Assembly: GCA_913778145.1 (NCBI GenBank)
Contig: CAJYVI010000055.1
Location: 1 to 41,529, forward strand
Origin: an uncultured Pseudocitrobacter sp.
GTDB lineage: Bacteria > Pseudomonadota > Gammaproteobacteria > Enterobacterales > Enterobacteriaceae
Direction: 5' to 3'
DNA length: 41,529 nucleotides
This document shows, piece after piece, positions 1-10,242 of this stretch. The translations under genes and the position numbers were made by a program. Within the stretch, counting starts at the first letter, position 1; each line of letters opens with the position of its first letter. A model generated the notes under the pieces. It saw only the letters and a list, made by a program, of their open reading frames with translations. It ran no database searches and was not told where the DNA came from.

Positions 1-12
1 CTCTTCCGATCT
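1..12. other. Illumina adapter remnant at contig edge
   Basis: The first twelve bases, CTCTTCCGATCT, equal the 3' end of the standard Illumina sequencing adapter. They directly abut a normal tRNA-operon spacer. This is almost certainly untrimmed adapter carried into the assembly and not genomic sequence. The tRNA-Pro gene (proM) that follows leuT in E. coli would lie just outside the window. Confidence 0.85.
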
Positions 13-52
13 AATACTGCTTTTTGAATTTTTAGTTCAATCTTTAAAGTCG

Positions 53-139
53 TGGTGCGAGGGGGGGGACTTGAACCCCCACGTCCGTAAGAACACTAAC
101 ACCTGAAGCTAGCGCGTCTACCAATTCCGCCACCTTCGC
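53..139 (-). tRNA. leuT: tRNA-Leu (CAG)
   Basis: An 87-base class II tRNA with a long variable arm and encoded CCA end. The reverse complement begins GCGAAGGTGGCGG and ends CCTCGCACCA, and the 7-base acceptor stem pairs. The anticodon CAG lies at 103-105 on the minus strand. It is the third gene of an argX-hisR-leuT tRNA operon read leftward. The eight-G run at 61-68 is the 3' half of the T-stem region and is a place to check for homopolymer errors. Confidence 0.97.
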
Positions 140-160
140 ATTGTCACAACTTTTCAATAA

Positions 161-237
161 TGGGGTGGCTAATGGGATTCGAACCCACGACAACTGGAAT
201 CACAATCCAGGGCTCTACCAACTGAGCTATAGCCACC
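161..237 (-). tRNA. hisR: tRNA-His (GTG)
   Basis: The reverse complement begins GGTGGCTATAGCTCAG and ends with the encoded CCA. The anticodon GTG sits in the context GGATTGTGATTCC. The end includes the extra G(-1) typical of tRNA-His, so some annotations would end one base earlier. It lies between argX and leuT in the same operon. Confidence 0.97.
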
Positions 238-292
238 ACTGCAAATCTTTTACGCGGTTATCAAAACCACCGCAGCTCCAGCACCGGGTAAA

Positions 293-369
<77 letters not shown>

Positions 370-390
370 TTAGCGCCGTTGCGGGGTCGG

Positions 391-419
391 ATAATACGGA
401 CTTCCCACCCCGCTGTCTA
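391..419 (-). promoter_or_regulatory. tRNA operon promoter
   Basis: On the minus strand a TAGACA -35 (414-419) and a TATTAT -10 (391-396) are separated by exactly 17 bases. They are followed by a GC-rich discriminator (CCGACCCCGC), the usual sign of a stringently controlled stable-RNA promoter. It lies about 20 bases upstream of argX. Read-through from yifK into the tRNAs is also possible because no U-tailed terminator is visible between them. Confidence 0.75.
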
Positions 420-471
420 GTGCCTTTTTAAAGAAAATTATCGTTTGCTCAGGGTTTGTGCGTTTTGTCGC

Positions 472-1857
472 TTATTTCTCCACTTTTTGCAGATCCACGC
501 CCCGATTCAGGCCAAAAACTTTATAAACCAGGGTTACGACCGCTAAAAAGAGAATGCCGACAAACAGCGACATGCGCGTATCTTCGTTAATTCCCATGCC
601 GATCAGCACACAAATCAGGAACGCCATCGTTAAATAGTTGGCCCACGGGAAGAGCAGCGAGCGGAACGGATGGCTGGCAATCGCGGCTTTGTGTGCGCGA
701 CGGAAGCGAATCTGGCTAATCAGAATCACAAACCACGGCACCATCCCCGGCAGGACGCTGGCGCTATACACGTATACAAACACGCGCTGCGGGTTAGGAA
801 TAATGTAGTTGAGGCACGAGCCAATCAGCAGAATCACGATGGAAAGCGCCACGCCCGCGGCCGGCACACCGCTGCGCGATACTTTCGCCATCGCCGCCGG
901 AAGCTGACGGTTCTTCGCCAGCGCATAGAGCATACGGCCACAGCTGTACATCCCGCTGTTACAGCCGGAGAGCGCCGCCGTCAGCACCACAAAGTTAATA
1001 ATCCCCGCCGCCGCGGTAATACCAATCTTGGCGAAGGTGAGCACAAACGGGCTGCCGTTAGTGCCGATTTCATTCCACGGGAAGATAGTGACAATAACAA
1101 AGATGGCACCGACATAGAAAATCAGGATACGCCACAGCACTTTGCCTACCGCGCTGCGCAGCGTGACCTGAGGGTTTTTCGCTTCACCCGCCGTCATACC
1201 GATCAATTCAACACCCTGATACGAGGCAACCACGATACAGAGCGCCGTCAGGAAGCCTTTCCAGCCGCCCGCAAAGAAACCGCCGTGCGCCGTCAGGTTG
1301 TCGAAACCAATCGAGTGGCCGCCATTACCGAAGCCGAAGAAAATCACGCCAAGGCCAATCACAATCATCACAATGATGGTGGTGACTTTAATCATCGCGA
1401 ACCAGAATTCGATTTCGCCGTACAGACGCACCGCGGCCAGGTTCGCCAGCGCCACCAGCCCGACGGCAATCAGCGCCGGTATCCACTGCGCCATCTCCGG
1501 GAACCAGAACTGCACGTAGACGCCGATGGCGGTAATTTCCGAGATCCCTACCGCCATCCACATAAACCAGTAGGACCAGGCCGTGAGATAACCAAAGAAC
1601 GGGCTCATATAACGGTGCGCGTAAACGGCGAACGACCCGGTGACCGGCTCAATAAACAGCATTTCGCCCATGGATCGCATGATGAAGAAGACAAATACCC
1701 CGGCCAGAATATAGGCCAGCAGTACCGACGGTCCGGCCCACTTCAGCGTGCTTGCGGCGCCCATAAACAGGCCGACACCGATGGTGCCGCCAAGGGCGAT
1801 TAATTCGATGTGACGGGCTTCCAGACCGCGCTGGAGCTCCGGTTTTTTCTCTGCCAT
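472..1857 (-). CDS. yifK: APC-family amino acid permease YifK/ThrP (threonine/serine transport)
   Basis: A 461-residue inner-membrane transporter of the amino acid-polyamine-organocation superfamily, in the AAT branch of LysP, AroP and CycA. The N-terminus carries the family signature [20 protein letters not shown] (residues 12-31), whose unwound-helix glycines help bind the substrate amino group. About twelve hydrophobic segments follow. Length and sequence match E. coli YifK, which has been described as a threonine/serine:proton symporter (ThrP). The ATG is preceded by an AGAGGA Shine-Dalgarno seven bases away. It sits between the ECA operon and the tRNA operon, all leftward, as in E. coli. 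Substrate specificity is inferred from orthology only. Confidence 0.95.
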   Translation of the reverse strand: MAEKKPELQRGLEARHIELIALGGTIGVGLFMGAASTLKWAGPSVLLAYILAGVFVFFIMRSMGEMLFIEPVTGSFAVYAHRYMSPFFGYLTAWSYWFMWMAVGISEITAIGVYVQFWFPEMAQWIPALIAVGLVALANLAAVRLYGEIEFWFAMIKVTTIIVMIVIGLGVIFFGFGNGGHSIGFDNLTAHGGFFAGGWKGFLTALCIVVASYQGVELIGMTAGEAKNPQVTLRSAVGKVLWRILIFYVGAIFVIVTIFPWNEIGTNGSPFVLTFAKIGITAAAGIINFVVLTAALSGCNSGMYSCGRMLYALAKNRQLPAAMAKVSRSGVPAAGVALSIVILLIGSCLNYIIPNPQRVFVYVYSASVLPGMVPWFVILISQIRFRRAHKAAIASHPFRSLLFPWANYLTMAFLICVLIGMGINEDTRMSLFVGILFLAVVTLVYKVFGLNRGVDLQKVEK

Positions 1858-1860
1858 AAA

Positions 1861-1875
1861 TCCTCTTGTGTTTGC
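1861..1875 (-). promoter_or_regulatory. CA-rich element and Shine-Dalgarno of yifK (candidate GcvB sRNA target)
   Basis: On the minus strand the sequence GCAAACACAAGAGGA directly precedes the yifK start and contains a repeated ACA motif next to the Shine-Dalgarno. In Salmonella, ACA motifs at this place enhance yifK translation and are silenced by the GcvB small RNA, whose GU-rich R1 region pairs with CA-rich targets. The motif is seen here. The regulation is inferred. Confidence 0.5.
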
Positions 1876-2020
1876 ATGATTCCGGTCATCGCCGGTTATT
1901 TTTATGTGTAAAACGTATAACGCTTACAGGTAGGGGGATATCAAAAAACAGACGGATTTTCCATCAAGGGTGCGAATGGTTTAACAATTTTTGATAAATG
2001 GCAAATAAAGTATTTGATAT

Positions 2021-2056
2021 GTGAATGAATCGCGCAAATATTGCGCAACCATTCAC
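2021..2056 (-). other. Hairpin between wecG and yifK
   Basis: An interrupted inverted repeat: a 7-base outer stem (GTGAATG at 2021-2027 with CATTCAC at 2050-2056) and a 6-base inner stem (GCGCAA with TTGCGC) around a 3-base loop. It begins 15 bases past the wecG stop. On the minus strand it is followed by an AT-rich stretch but no clear U run. It may protect the wec mRNA 3' end or act as a weak terminator. Confidence 0.5.
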
Positions 2057-2071
2057 ATTTTCAGGTAGGGA

Positions 2072-2812
2072 TTAGAGCTGATTGGTGTAGTGCCAGCGCA
2101 GATAGCGCAGCAGGCGAAGCTGGCGGGTAATACGGCTTGGCTGAGAAAGCAGCCGGTAAAGCCACTCCAGCCCCAGATTCTGCCAGAACTTCGGCGCGCG
2201 CTTCACATGGCCGGTAAACACATCGTAGGTGCCGCCCACGCCCATATAGAGCGCATCCGGATAGATTTCGCGGCAGTCGCGCATCAGGATCTCCTGTTTT
2301 GGCGAGCCCATCGCGACGGTAACAATTTTCGCCCCGCTGTCGCGAATGCGCTCAAACAGCGCCTGACGTTGTTCCGGTTTAAAATAGCCGTCCTGCGTGC
2401 CAACCAGATTCACATTCCACTGCTGACGCAGTTTCGCTTCCGTCTGTGCCATCACTTCCGGTTTGCCGCCCACGAGGAAAACCGGCGTACCTTCTCTGCC
2501 CGCCCGCTCCATTAAGGCTTCCCAGAGATCGGCCCCGGCCACGCGCGACACGTCCGCCTGCGGATATTTTTTGCGTACCGAGCGCACCACGCTAATGCCA
2601 TCGGCATATTTGTATTCCGCTGCGTTAATCAGCGCGCGAACTTCGGCGTTATCTTCCGCCGTTAGCATCTTCTCGGCGTTAATCGCCACCAGCGTGCCGC
2701 TTTTGAGCTGCCCATCGGCGTACAGAAAGTCCAGCGCATGCTGCATGTTGCGCCAGCCGACAAGCTTCAGACCGCGCAGCTCGTAGGTTGGCGCGGTATG
2801 TGAATCAGTCAT
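2072..2812 (-). CDS. wecG: UDP-N-acetyl-D-mannosaminuronate transferase WecG
   Basis: A 246-residue glycosyltransferase of the GT26 WecG/TagA/CpsF family. It adds ManNAcA from UDP-ManNAcA to undecaprenyl-PP-GlcNAc (lipid I), forming ECA lipid II on the cytoplasmic face of the inner membrane. The family blocks [32 protein letters not shown] and VAMGSPKQE appear in order, and the basic C-terminus ([13 protein letters not shown]) suits membrane association. The ATG at 2812 was chosen because it follows AAAGGAT and gives the E. coli length; an upstream in-frame ATG would add five residues. It is the last gene of the ECA operon and its start overlaps or abuts the end of wzyE. Confidence 0.96.
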   Translation of the reverse strand: MTDSHTAPTYELRGLKLVGWRNMQHALDFLYADGQLKSGTLVAINAEKMLTAEDNAEVRALINAAEYKYADGISVVRSVRKKYPQADVSRVAGADLWEALMERAGREGTPVFLVGGKPEVMAQTEAKLRQQWNVNLVGTQDGYFKPEQRQALFERIRDSGAKIVTVAMGSPKQEILMRDCREIYPDALYMGVGGTYDVFTGHVKRAPKFWQNLGLEWLYRLLSQPSRITRQLRLLRYLRWHYTNQL

Positions 2813-2823
2813 GAGTATCCTTT

Positions 2824-4164
2824 TCAAACATGCTTAAGCTGTTTAAACCGCTGATGAATCAGCCCCGCGCTTTCAAACAGCCAGTACAACAGTTTTGCCA
2901 CCAGTAAACAGAGGCCGAAAACGACCAGGAAGAAGACCACGCGCGAAACGAATGAATCCAGCCCTTCCCTCGCCAGCACAATCATATTGAAGATAGCGCC
3001 AAAACAGAAACTGTGCAGAATGGCCGCTTTATAGCGGTTAGTCTCTTCATTGCCGAGCATGTAGAGCCAGTCGAACCATTTAATGATAAGCCCCACCACT
3101 ACCGCGCCCAACGGGATAAACCAAACGCCGCCCATCACCACCAGCGAACCAATCAGCGTCGGCGAAATCGCCAGCCCGGAGTGGTTGTTCAACACTTCCC
3201 AGGTGAAATAGTTAGCGGTATTGAGCACGATACCAGGGCGGTCCGGCCACAGCCAGGTCGGGATAAAGACGTAGAAATCGCGCGCAATTGGCGCCAGCCC
3301 CTGGAAATCGATTTTGTCGTAATTCTGTAGCAAGAGCGCCAGATTTTCCCACGGCGAGAAGGTATCGCGCGTCAGGTAGAGGAAGGTGTAAAACGCTTCG
3401 TCGCCGCTCACGTTCATGCCATAGCGCTTTAGCGCCAGCCAGAACATGCCGACAATCCCCATCACGCCTGCCGCCACCAGCATCCACAGGGAAATCCAGC
3501 CGCGAATGATGCCGATAAACAGGAAGATAGCGAAGGCGATAATAATGTTCGCGCGCGTGCCGCCGACAATGGCGTAGGTCAGTAAACCAAATGCTACGGT
3601 GCTGAGCAGGAAGAAGATCCACGCTTTCCAGCCAGGACGCAGGAAGTAAACCACCAGCATCGCCGGAATAAAGAAGTAGAAGAACCGCTTCAGGGCCACG
3701 CCGGAAACTTCGCTGGAGAAAATCTGGCTGTATGAGCGCAGCTTAAACAGCAGGAAGCCGTTATGCATAAAGAAGATGCCGACAGTCAGCAGCGCCAGCC
3801 CCATCAGCAGGATCCACGTCAGGTTGGTTTCCACCCGGTTCATGGTGAACAGCGGCCTGCGCGCTACGCCGGACGACGCCGGTCGCAGGCGCGTTTTGTA
3901 GCTGACATAGTACACGGCGTAGAAGCAGACTGACGCCAGCAGCGTTTGCAGCAGGACATCCGGCGGCGCAACGCCAACGTCGAAGCGGAACACCAGCGTA
4001 CAGGTGAGCGGGAAGCCGAAGAAGAACGTCAGTAAAAACAGCAACGAGAAGAAAACGTTGAAGTTAAAACGCACCCTGCGGAATTCAAACCACGTGAGCG
4101 TGCCGATAAACAGCGATGACAGCAGCCAGACCACAAACAGGCCGGAGAATTGCATTTCCGTCAT
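2824..4164 (-). CDS. wzyE: ECA polysaccharide polymerase WzyE
   Basis: A 446-residue very hydrophobic inner-membrane protein with about eleven or twelve membrane segments, matching WzyE along its whole length. It polymerises undecaprenyl-PP-linked ECA trisaccharide repeats on the periplasmic face, with WzzE setting chain length. The long periplasmic loop around residues 255-320 ([13 protein letters not shown] to the [10 protein letters not shown] block) is the part best conserved in the family. Its ATG overlaps the wecF stop by four bases (ATGA), so the two are translationally coupled. No truncation or frameshift is seen. Confidence 0.96.
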   Translation of the reverse strand: MTEMQFSGLFVVWLLSSLFIGTLTWFEFRRVRFNFNVFFSLLFLLTFFFGFPLTCTLVFRFDVGVAPPDVLLQTLLASVCFYAVYYVSYKTRLRPASSGVARRPLFTMNRVETNLTWILLMGLALLTVGIFFMHNGFLLFKLRSYSQIFSSEVSGVALKRFFYFFIPAMLVVYFLRPGWKAWIFFLLSTVAFGLLTYAIVGGTRANIIIAFAIFLFIGIIRGWISLWMLVAAGVMGIVGMFWLALKRYGMNVSGDEAFYTFLYLTRDTFSPWENLALLLQNYDKIDFQGLAPIARDFYVFIPTWLWPDRPGIVLNTANYFTWEVLNNHSGLAISPTLIGSLVVMGGVWFIPLGAVVVGLIIKWFDWLYMLGNEETNRYKAAILHSFCFGAIFNMIVLAREGLDSFVSRVVFFLVVFGLCLLVAKLLYWLFESAGLIHQRFKQLKHV

Positions 4165-5240
4165 GTCGGCTCTCCGGCGGCTAAACGCAGAGCGCGATGC
4201 CAGGGCTCAAGATAATTGGGGCGGAAAAAGGCGATCGCGCTTTTATCGACCAGCGCCAGCTGACGCTGGGCTTCGCGCACCACCGCTTCATCCAGCGCAT
4301 CTTCGGTAAACAGAACCGGGATATGCTGCTCGGTCATATCCTGCCAGAAGGGATTCTGCCGATTAAGCACGCAGGGTACGCCCGCCTGAATTAACAGACA
4401 CAGCGTGCCGATGCCCTGCTGACGGGCAAAAATAAAGTAGCCCAGGTCGCAGCGGCGCAATAACGCCAGATAGTCGTCAAATTCCAGCTTTTCGCTGAGG
4501 ATTTTCAGATTCTCTTTGCTGAACAGCGCCAGCCCGGCGGTGCGTACCTCGTTAATGTACGCGTCGTTATTGGCTGGGTACCCCATCGGCACAATCACCG
4601 TGACCGTGTCGCCAAACTGCTGATGCACCGCCTTTAACGCGGCAACATGCTCGTTACTGCGATCGCCTGAATTCCCCACCAGAATGGTGAGCTTCCCGCT
4701 ACGCGGCGCGTCCGGAGCCAGCGCGTTTAACGCCGGGTCCATACGCGTCGGGAAGTAGAGCAGCTCGCCGGGCACGCGCGGGTGCAGACGGGCAAAATAG
4801 CTGAGATCGCCGCGCGTAGCGAACACGCGCCCCACCCGCCCTTGCGCCATGCGGCGCAGCGGATAGAACAGACGGAACTTCAGCCCCTGAGAGACTTCAT
4901 AGAGATCTGCCCCCCAGATGTGCCAGCTAACCTGTGCAGGTTTGAGACCGCCGCTCAGCAGCGCCAGCCACAGGCCAGTATTGAACTGACCGTGGAAAAA
5001 GAAATGCTGCGCGCGTGACGCCTTCGCCCGCGCCACTACCGCTTTCGCAAGCGTTGCTTTATCGGGGTAACACTCGATTGCCAGCGCGGAAAATGCCGCC
5101 GCCAGGCTTTCGTCGCGACTCACCACCATAAACCGGCGCGCATGTTCACTCGTGCCAGCCAGCTCTTCAGAAAAGAACCGCAGCACGGTCTGGTTGTGAT
5201 GAGGGATGTCCGATCCCAGTACATGTATCAGTGCTGTCAT
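4161..5240 (-). CDS. wecF: TDP-Fuc4NAc:lipid II Fuc4NAc transferase WecF
   Basis: A 359-residue GT56 glycosyltransferase (also called RffT). It transfers 4-acetamido-4,6-dideoxy-galactose from TDP-Fuc4NAc to ECA lipid II, giving lipid III, the complete trisaccharide carrier that WzxE flips. The protein starts [20 protein letters not shown] and has the typical [11 protein letters not shown] segment near residues 189-199 and HIWGADLYE near 107-115. It has no membrane segment and is probably peripheral. It has ATGA overlaps with both wzxE upstream and wzyE downstream. Confidence 0.96.
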   Translation of the reverse strand: MTALIHVLGSDIPHHNQTVLRFFSEELAGTSEHARRFMVVSRDESLAAAFSALAIECYPDKATLAKAVVARAKASRAQHFFFHGQFNTGLWLALLSGGLKPAQVSWHIWGADLYEVSQGLKFRLFYPLRRMAQGRVGRVFATRGDLSYFARLHPRVPGELLYFPTRMDPALNALAPDAPRSGKLTILVGNSGDRSNEHVAALKAVHQQFGDTVTVIVPMGYPANNDAYINEVRTAGLALFSKENLKILSEKLEFDDYLALLRRCDLGYFIFARQQGIGTLCLLIQAGVPCVLNRQNPFWQDMTEQHIPVLFTEDALDEAVVREAQRQLALVDKSAIAFFRPNYLEPWHRALRLAAGEPT

Positions 5241-6487
5241 AGCCGTTTACGCCAGATTAAAAACGCGCCGCAACAAAGGGCGAAATAAACAATGTAGGTT
5301 GCCATATAGGCTTGTGCCGCGCCCAGCGCGCCATGCGCCGGGATCAGCCAGTGAGAAAATGCGGTAAGCAGCGTGAACTGGCTGATTTCCGCAAGGATAT
5401 ACAGGCGCAGCGACGCTTTGGCAATCACCAGATAACCGAATACGTAAGCGCCAACCTTCAGCACATCGCCCACCAGCTGCCACGCAAACAGGTCGCGCAT
5501 GGCTTCAAATTTCGCGGAGAAGAGCAGCCAGATGGCAAAATCGCGCAGCAACCACACGGTAAAGCTCGCCGCCGCGACGGCCGGTAAGACAAATTTCAGC
5601 GAACGAACTATTTCGCGGGTGATCTCCGATTTTCCGCTCAGACGCGATAACGTAGGTAGCAGATAGACGCTAAACGACGCAGTAATAAATTGAAGATAAG
5701 CGTCGGAGATACTGCTTACCCCCTGCCAGATCCCCACTTCATCCCAGCTGTAATGCGCCGCCATCAGGTTTCGCATCATCACATACGCCACGGGGAGCGT
5801 GACCGAGGTAATGAGCGCCATCAGGGTGAATTTGCCGAGTTGCCCGGCAAGCCACGTGTCCCATTGCGGCTTGAGGTATGCCCAGGGAATGGTACCACGA
5901 CGGGTGAGCATCACCGCCGCCGGAATAACAATCAGCGCTGGCACCAGCGCCAGGCCAAGCAGCGCGCCCTGATAGCCGCCAAAGCGATAACAGGCGTAAT
6001 AGGCCACGACGCCGATAACGCTGCCGGCAATCAGCGATAGCGCATTGCCCGCCGCATCGCGAAAGCCTTTCATCAGCGCCAGCAGCAGGTTCGCCCACGC
6101 GATGCCCATCTGCACCAGCGCAACCAGGCGCACCAGCCCCTGATACTCCGTATGACCAAACAGCCCCTGGCTGATAGGCGCGGCAGCCAACAGGAAAACG
6201 ATGGCAAGCAGCGTGGAAAAACCCAGCACCATCGCCGACGAGGTGCCAACCACTTTACGCAGCTGCGCGGGGTCATCATGATGCTGGGCGACGAATTTCG
6301 TGACGCCGTTGAAAATCCCCGCGCCCGCCAGCACGCCAAGTACGGTGACCAGCTGGCGGAAGTTACCCGCCTGCCCCACACCCGACGGCCCGAATGACAC
6401 CGCCAGCAGTTTCACCACCAGCAGGCCGACGCCAATTTTTACCAGCGTGGACGCGGCGGTCCACACGGAAGCTTTAGCCAGCGACAT
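5237..6487 (-). CDS. wzxE: ECA lipid III flippase WzxE
   Basis: A 416-residue membrane protein of the polysaccharide-transport (PST/MOP) exporter superfamily with about twelve hydrophobic helices. It moves undecaprenyl-PP-trisaccharide across the inner membrane for WzyE. The N-terminal [19 protein letters not shown] and the [14 protein letters not shown] segment near residues 33-46 are characteristic of WzxE. The start lies one base after the wecE stop, and the end overlaps the wecF ATG by four bases. It is ordinary in length and composition. Confidence 0.96.
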   Translation of the reverse strand: MSLAKASVWTAASTLVKIGVGLLVVKLLAVSFGPSGVGQAGNFRQLVTVLGVLAGAGIFNGVTKFVAQHHDDPAQLRKVVGTSSAMVLGFSTLLAIVFLLAAAPISQGLFGHTEYQGLVRLVALVQMGIAWANLLLALMKGFRDAAGNALSLIAGSVIGVVAYYACYRFGGYQGALLGLALVPALIVIPAAVMLTRRGTIPWAYLKPQWDTWLAGQLGKFTLMALITSVTLPVAYVMMRNLMAAHYSWDEVGIWQGVSSISDAYLQFITASFSVYLLPTLSRLSGKSEITREIVRSLKFVLPAVAAASFTVWLLRDFAIWLLFSAKFEAMRDLFAWQLVGDVLKVGAYVFGYLVIAKASLRLYILAEISQFTLLTAFSHWLIPAHGALGAAQAYMATYIVYFALCCGAFLIWRKRL

Positions 6488-6488
6488 A

Positions 6489-7619
6489 TCAGGCGAAATA
6501 GCTCAGCAGCGTATTGATCACCGTGCGCTGATTGACCGCCGACAAGTTGTAGAACAGCGGCAGACGGAGCAAACGCTCGCTTTCCTGAGTGGTAAAACGA
6601 TCTTCCCCATGGAATTCACCAAACTTCTCGCCCGCCGGGCAACTGTGCAGCGGAATGTAATGGAAGACCGCCAGAATCTCAGCTTCTTTGAGGAAGGCGA
6701 TGAGCTTGCTGCGATCGTCGTTATCGCGCAGCTTGATATAGAACATGTGCGCGTTGTGCCCGCAGTTGTCTGGCACCGACGGCAGCTCGATGCGCCCGGC
6801 TTTCGCCAGCGGTTCCAGCGCGTCGTAATAGGTTTGCCACAGCGCCAAACGCTGTTGGTTAATGCGTTCCGCCGCTTCCAGTTGTGCCCACAGATACGCC
6901 GCCTGCAAATCGGACATCAGGTAGCTGGAGCCGATATCGCGCCAGGTGTATTTATCCACCAGGCCACGGAAAAACTGGCTGCGGTTGGTGCCTTTTTCGC
7001 GGATGATCTCCGCGCGCTCCACCAGCGCTTTATCGTTGATTAACGTCGCACCGCCTTCCCCGCCTGCGGTGTAGTTTTTGGTTTCATGGAAGCTAAAGCA
7101 GCCAATATGACCGATAGAACCCAACGCGCGGCCTTTGTAGGTCGACATTACGCCCTGCGCGGCGTCTTCCACCACAAACAGGTTGTGCTTTTTCGCGATG
7201 GCCATAATGGTGTCCATTTCACAGGCCACACCCGCATAATGCACCGGTACAATCGCGCGGGTTTTCTCAGTGATCGCCGCTTCAATCAGCGTTTCGTCGA
7301 TGTTCATGGTGTCTTTACGCACATCCACGAAGACGATTTTCGCGCCACGCAGGACAAACGCGTTGGCGGTAGAAACGAAGGTGTAGCTCGGCATGATCAC
7401 TTCATCGCCCGGCTGGATATCCAGCAGCAGCGCCGCCATCTCCAGCGATGCGGTGCAGGACGGCGTCAGCAGCACTTTCGCGCTGCCAAAATGCTGCTCC
7501 ATCCACTGCTGGCAGCGACGGGTAAAACCACCATCGCCACACAGTTTGCCGCTGCCCATCGCGGATTGCATATAATCGAGTTCGGTTCCCACCACCGGCG
7601 GGGCGTTAAATGGAATCAT
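6489..7619 (-). CDS. wecE: dTDP-4-amino-4,6-dideoxygalactose transaminase WecE
   Basis: A 376-residue PLP-dependent sugar aminotransferase of the DegT/DnrJ/EryC1/StrS family (fold type I). It converts dTDP-4-keto-6-deoxyglucose to dTDP-Fuc4N with glutamate as donor. K181 in SFHETKNYTAGG is the expected PLP Schiff-base lysine, and D152 in EDAAQG is the aspartate that contacts the pyridine nitrogen. The ATG at 7619 was chosen because the protein then begins MIPFNAPPVVGTEL like E. coli WecE; an upstream in-frame ATG would add 12 residues that overlap wecD. Only four bases separate it from wecD. Confidence 0.96.
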   Translation of the reverse strand: MIPFNAPPVVGTELDYMQSAMGSGKLCGDGGFTRRCQQWMEQHFGSAKVLLTPSCTASLEMAALLLDIQPGDEVIMPSYTFVSTANAFVLRGAKIVFVDVRKDTMNIDETLIEAAITEKTRAIVPVHYAGVACEMDTIMAIAKKHNLFVVEDAAQGVMSTYKGRALGSIGHIGCFSFHETKNYTAGGEGGATLINDKALVERAEIIREKGTNRSQFFRGLVDKYTWRDIGSSYLMSDLQAAYLWAQLEAAERINQQRLALWQTYYDALEPLAKAGRIELPSVPDNCGHNAHMFYIKLRDNDDRSKLIAFLKEAEILAVFHYIPLHSCPAGEKFGEFHGEDRFTTQESERLLRLPLFYNLSAVNQRTVINTLLSYFA

Positions 7620-7623
7620 GGTG

Positions 7624-8298
7624 TCACCTGTATAACCAGTATGCGGTGCTGACAATGTTCGCCCCGCTTTGAATGTAGCGTTTCAGTGCTGCGGTATTGC
7701 CGATTTGCGTCGCAACCCGCAGCGTCGACAGGCCGCGCGTTTGTGCCCAGCACAGTGCCGCCTGCATTAATTCTGCCCCCGCGCCGCGCCCGGCCAGCAG
7801 GCCAATGCGCGCCTCGCTGGCGTTCACTTCACGTAGCGAAACAAATGCGCGAATTGTGCCGTCATCGTGGCGAAAAACCAGACATTGATCGTCGAAGGTG
7901 CCTTTTACGGCATTTTCAACCCACTGCGCGTAAAAGCGCCCGCTGGCGTCGATGGCATACCACGGCGCGCGAAAACGGCTTTGGGCGAATGCCTGTGCGG
8001 CAAGCTCACGGAGCTGTGGAATATCGTCAACCGTCGCCACCTCGACAGAGGAATGAGCAACGGTGGTTACCGCCAGCGCCAAATCCACTTCGCCTTCCAC
8101 CAGCTGAAAACCCAGCTGTTGTAACGCATCCAGCCGGTCCGTCTGATGGGCGGCGATTTTCGCCTGCACGCGCGACCAGCCGTTCAATGCGTCTGGCGTC
8201 AACGGTTCGGCCTGTTCGTCAAAAAGAACCTTCGCGCTGTTAATGCCGAAGAACTGGTTTTCCCAGTTCAGCGGTTCAATACTGGCGCGGACGGGCAC
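7624..8298 (-). CDS. wecD: dTDP-fucosamine acetyltransferase WecD
   Basis: A 224-residue GNAT-fold N-acetyltransferase (RffC). It uses acetyl-CoA to acetylate dTDP-Fuc4N, giving the dTDP-Fuc4NAc used by WecF. The C-terminal half carries the acetyl-CoA pyrophosphate loop [13 protein letters not shown] followed by [20 protein letters not shown]. The start is a GTG at 8298, preceded by GGAG at seven bases. It gives the [11 protein letters not shown]-terminus and the E. coli length, whereas a start at 8373 would add 25 residues read out of the rffH 3' end. The gene overlaps the rffH end by 23 bases. Confidence 0.95.
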   Translation of the reverse strand: MPVRASIEPLNWENQFFGINSAKVLFDEQAEPLTPDALNGWSRVQAKIAAHQTDRLDALQQLGFQLVEGEVDLALAVTTVAHSSVEVATVDDIPQLRELAAQAFAQSRFRAPWYAIDASGRFYAQWVENAVKGTFDDQCLVFRHDDGTIRAFVSLREVNASEARIGLLAGRGAGAELMQAALCWAQTRGLSTLRVATQIGNTAALKRYIQSGANIVSTAYWLYR

Positions 8299-9157
8299 GG
8301 AGCAGCTCCAGCAGATATTGGCCATAGCCGGTTTTGGCGAGCTGAGCGGCGGCGCGCTTAACGCCTTCATCATCCAGCCAGCCGTTGCGCCAGGCGATCT
8401 CTTCCAGGCAGGCGATTTTGAAACCCTGCCGTTTTTCTACCGTCTGCACGAACATACTCGCTTCAATCAGGCTGTCGTGCGTACCGGTATCAAGCCAGGC
8501 AAAACCACGCCCCAGCAGTTCGACGGTGAGTTTCCCCTCTTCCAGATACATCTGGTTGATAGAGGTAATCTCCAGTTCGCCGCGCTCGGAAGGTTTTACT
8601 CGTTTCGCATACTCCACCACATTGCTGTCGTAGAAATAGAGGCCAGTCACCGCCCAGTTGGATTTAGGCTGTTTAGGTTTTTCTTCCAGCGAAATCGCGC
8701 GGAAGTTGTCGTCAAATTCCACCACACCGAAACGTTCAGGGTCCATCACCTGGTAGCCAAAGACCGTCGCCCCCTCGGTTCGCGTAGCGACGCTGCGCAA
8801 TTTCGGGCTGAAGCCCTGGCCGAAGAAGATGTTATCGCCCAGCACCAGGCAAGAAGGCTCGCCGTTGAGGAACGTTTCGCCAATGATAAACGCCTGCGCC
8901 AGCCCATCCGGGCTCGGTTGTTCCGCGTATTCGAGGTGAATGCCGAACTCGCTGCCGTCGCCCAGCAGGCGCTGGAAGTAGCCTTTATCTTCAGGCGTGG
9001 TAATAATCAGAATGTCGCGGATCCCTGCCAGCATCAATACTGATAGCGGATAGTAGATCATCGGCTTGTCATAGACGGGCAGTAGCTGCTTCGATACGCC
9101 GCGCGTAATAGGATGCAGGCGAGTCCCGGACCCGCCTGCCAGAATAATACCTTTCAT
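8276..9157 (-). CDS. rffH: Glucose-1-phosphate thymidylyltransferase RffH
   Basis: A 293-residue nucleotidyltransferase (RmlA2) that makes dTDP-glucose from dTTP and glucose-1-phosphate, the first step towards dTDP-Fuc4NAc. The N-terminal GGSGTRLHP loop (residues 8-16) binds the nucleotide, and [24 protein letters not shown] and [10 protein letters not shown] are further family blocks. The ATG at 9157 follows GGAGGAGAGAACGG, a strong Shine-Dalgarno, and gives the standard length. It starts 17 bases after the rffG stop. A paralogous rmlA would be expected in any O-antigen cluster elsewhere. Confidence 0.96.
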   Translation of the reverse strand: MKGIILAGGSGTRLHPITRGVSKQLLPVYDKPMIYYPLSVLMLAGIRDILIITTPEDKGYFQRLLGDGSEFGIHLEYAEQPSPDGLAQAFIIGETFLNGEPSCLVLGDNIFFGQGFSPKLRSVATRTEGATVFGYQVMDPERFGVVEFDDNFRAISLEEKPKQPKSNWAVTGLYFYDSNVVEYAKRVKPSERGELEITSINQMYLEEGKLTVELLGRGFAWLDTGTHDSLIEASMFVQTVEKRQGFKIACLEEIAWRNGWLDDEGVKRAAAQLAKTGYGQYLLELLRARPRQY

Positions 9158-9174
9158 CCGTTCTCTCCTCCGGG

Positions 9175-10242
9175 TTAACCCTTCAGACCCAAACGTTCGC
9201 CCTGATAGCTGCCGTCCTGAACCTGTTTCCACCAGGTTTCGTTGGCAAGATACCATTGCACGGTTTTACGCATTCCGCTCTCGAACGTCTCTTCAGGCAC
9301 CCAGCCCAGTTCACGTTCGATTTTCGACGCATCGATCGCATAACGCAGATCGTGCCCCGGACGGTCAGCAACATAAGTGATGAGATCGCGATAGTGTGCA
9401 ACGCCCTGCGGCTTCTGCGGCACCAGCTCTTCCAGCAGCGCACAAATGGTCTCGACCACCTCAAGGTTTTTACGCTCGTTATGACCGCCAATGTTGTAGG
9501 TTTCGCCTACCACGCCGTCTGTCACTACCCGATACAGCGCGCACGCGTGATCGTCCACATACAGCCAGTCGCGGATCTGCTGGCCGTTACCGTACACTGG
9601 TAGCGATTTCCCCGCCAACGCGTTAAGGATCATCAACGGGATTAACTTTTCCGGGAAGTGATACGGACCATAGTTATTGGAACAGTTGGTGATGAGCGTC
9701 GGCAGGCCGTAGGTTCGCAGCCATGCCCGCACCAGATGGTCGCTACTTGCTTTCGAGGCGGAGTAAGGGCTGCTGGGCGCGTAAGGTGTGGTTTCGGTAA
9801 AGAAATCATCCAATGAGTGCAGGTCGCCATACACTTCGTCGGTCGAGATATGGTGGAAGCGAAACGCCGATTTTTTTTCATCTGCCCGCGTATTCCAGTA
9901 GCTTCTCGCCGCTTCCAGCAACGTGTAAGTGCCAACAATATTGGTTTCGATAAAAGCAGCCGGGCCGTCAATAGAACGGTCGACATGGCTCTCCGCCGCC
10001 AGATGCATCACCGCATCCGGTTGGTATTCGTCAAAGACACGCGTGAGCGCCGCGCTGTCACAGATATCGACCTGCTCAAACGCAAAACGCTCGCTATGCG
10101 CGACGGGGGCCAGCGACGCCAGATTTCCCGCGTAGGTCAGTTTATCGACGACCACGACGGCATCTTGCGTGTGTTCGATAATGTGACGCACGACCGCCGA
10201 GCCGATAAACCCGGCCCCGCCGGTGACCAGAATCCGTTTCAA
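9175..10242 (-). CDS. rffG: dTDP-glucose 4,6-dehydratase RffG
   Basis: An extended short-chain dehydrogenase (RmlB2) that converts dTDP-glucose to dTDP-4-keto-6-deoxyglucose using bound NAD. It shows the Rossmann motif TGGAGFIGS, the STDEVYGD catalytic block and the YSASK motif. A TTG start at 10242 is preferred. It gives 355 residues (LKRILVTGG aligned with the family N-terminus), forms a TTGA overlap with the wecC stop like the ATGA overlaps elsewhere in the operon, and has AAAGGGG seven bases upstream. The ATG at 10248 would add two residues but has no room for a Shine-Dalgarno. Confidence 0.94.
   Translation of the reverse strand: MKRILVTGGAGFIGSAVVRHIIEHTQDAVVVVDKLTYAGNLASLAPVAHSERFAFEQVDICDSAALTRVFDEYQPDAVMHLAAESHVDRSIDGPAAFIETNIVGTYTLLEAARSYWNTRADEKKSAFRFHHISTDEVYGDLHSLDDFFTETTPYAPSSPYSASKASSDHLVRAWLRTYGLPTLITNCSNNYGPYHFPEKLIPLMILNALAGKSLPVYGNGQQIRDWLYVDDHACALYRVVTDGVVGETYNIGGHNERKNLEVVETICALLEELVPQKPQGVAHYRDLITYVADRPGHDLRYAIDASKIERELGWVPEETFESGMRKTVQWYLANETWWKQVQDGSYQGERLGLKG

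Noticed and set aside
670..1803. A 377-codon open frame on the plus strand opposite yifK
   Set aside because: It is antisense to a fully conserved transporter, is rich in Arg, His and Gln as expected of a shadow frame in GC-rich coding DNA, and has no recognisable domain.
8243..9043. A 266-codon plus-strand frame opposite rffH
   Set aside because: It is antisense to rffH and wecD, which are complete and conserved. Composition is typical of a shadow frame and no family motif is seen.
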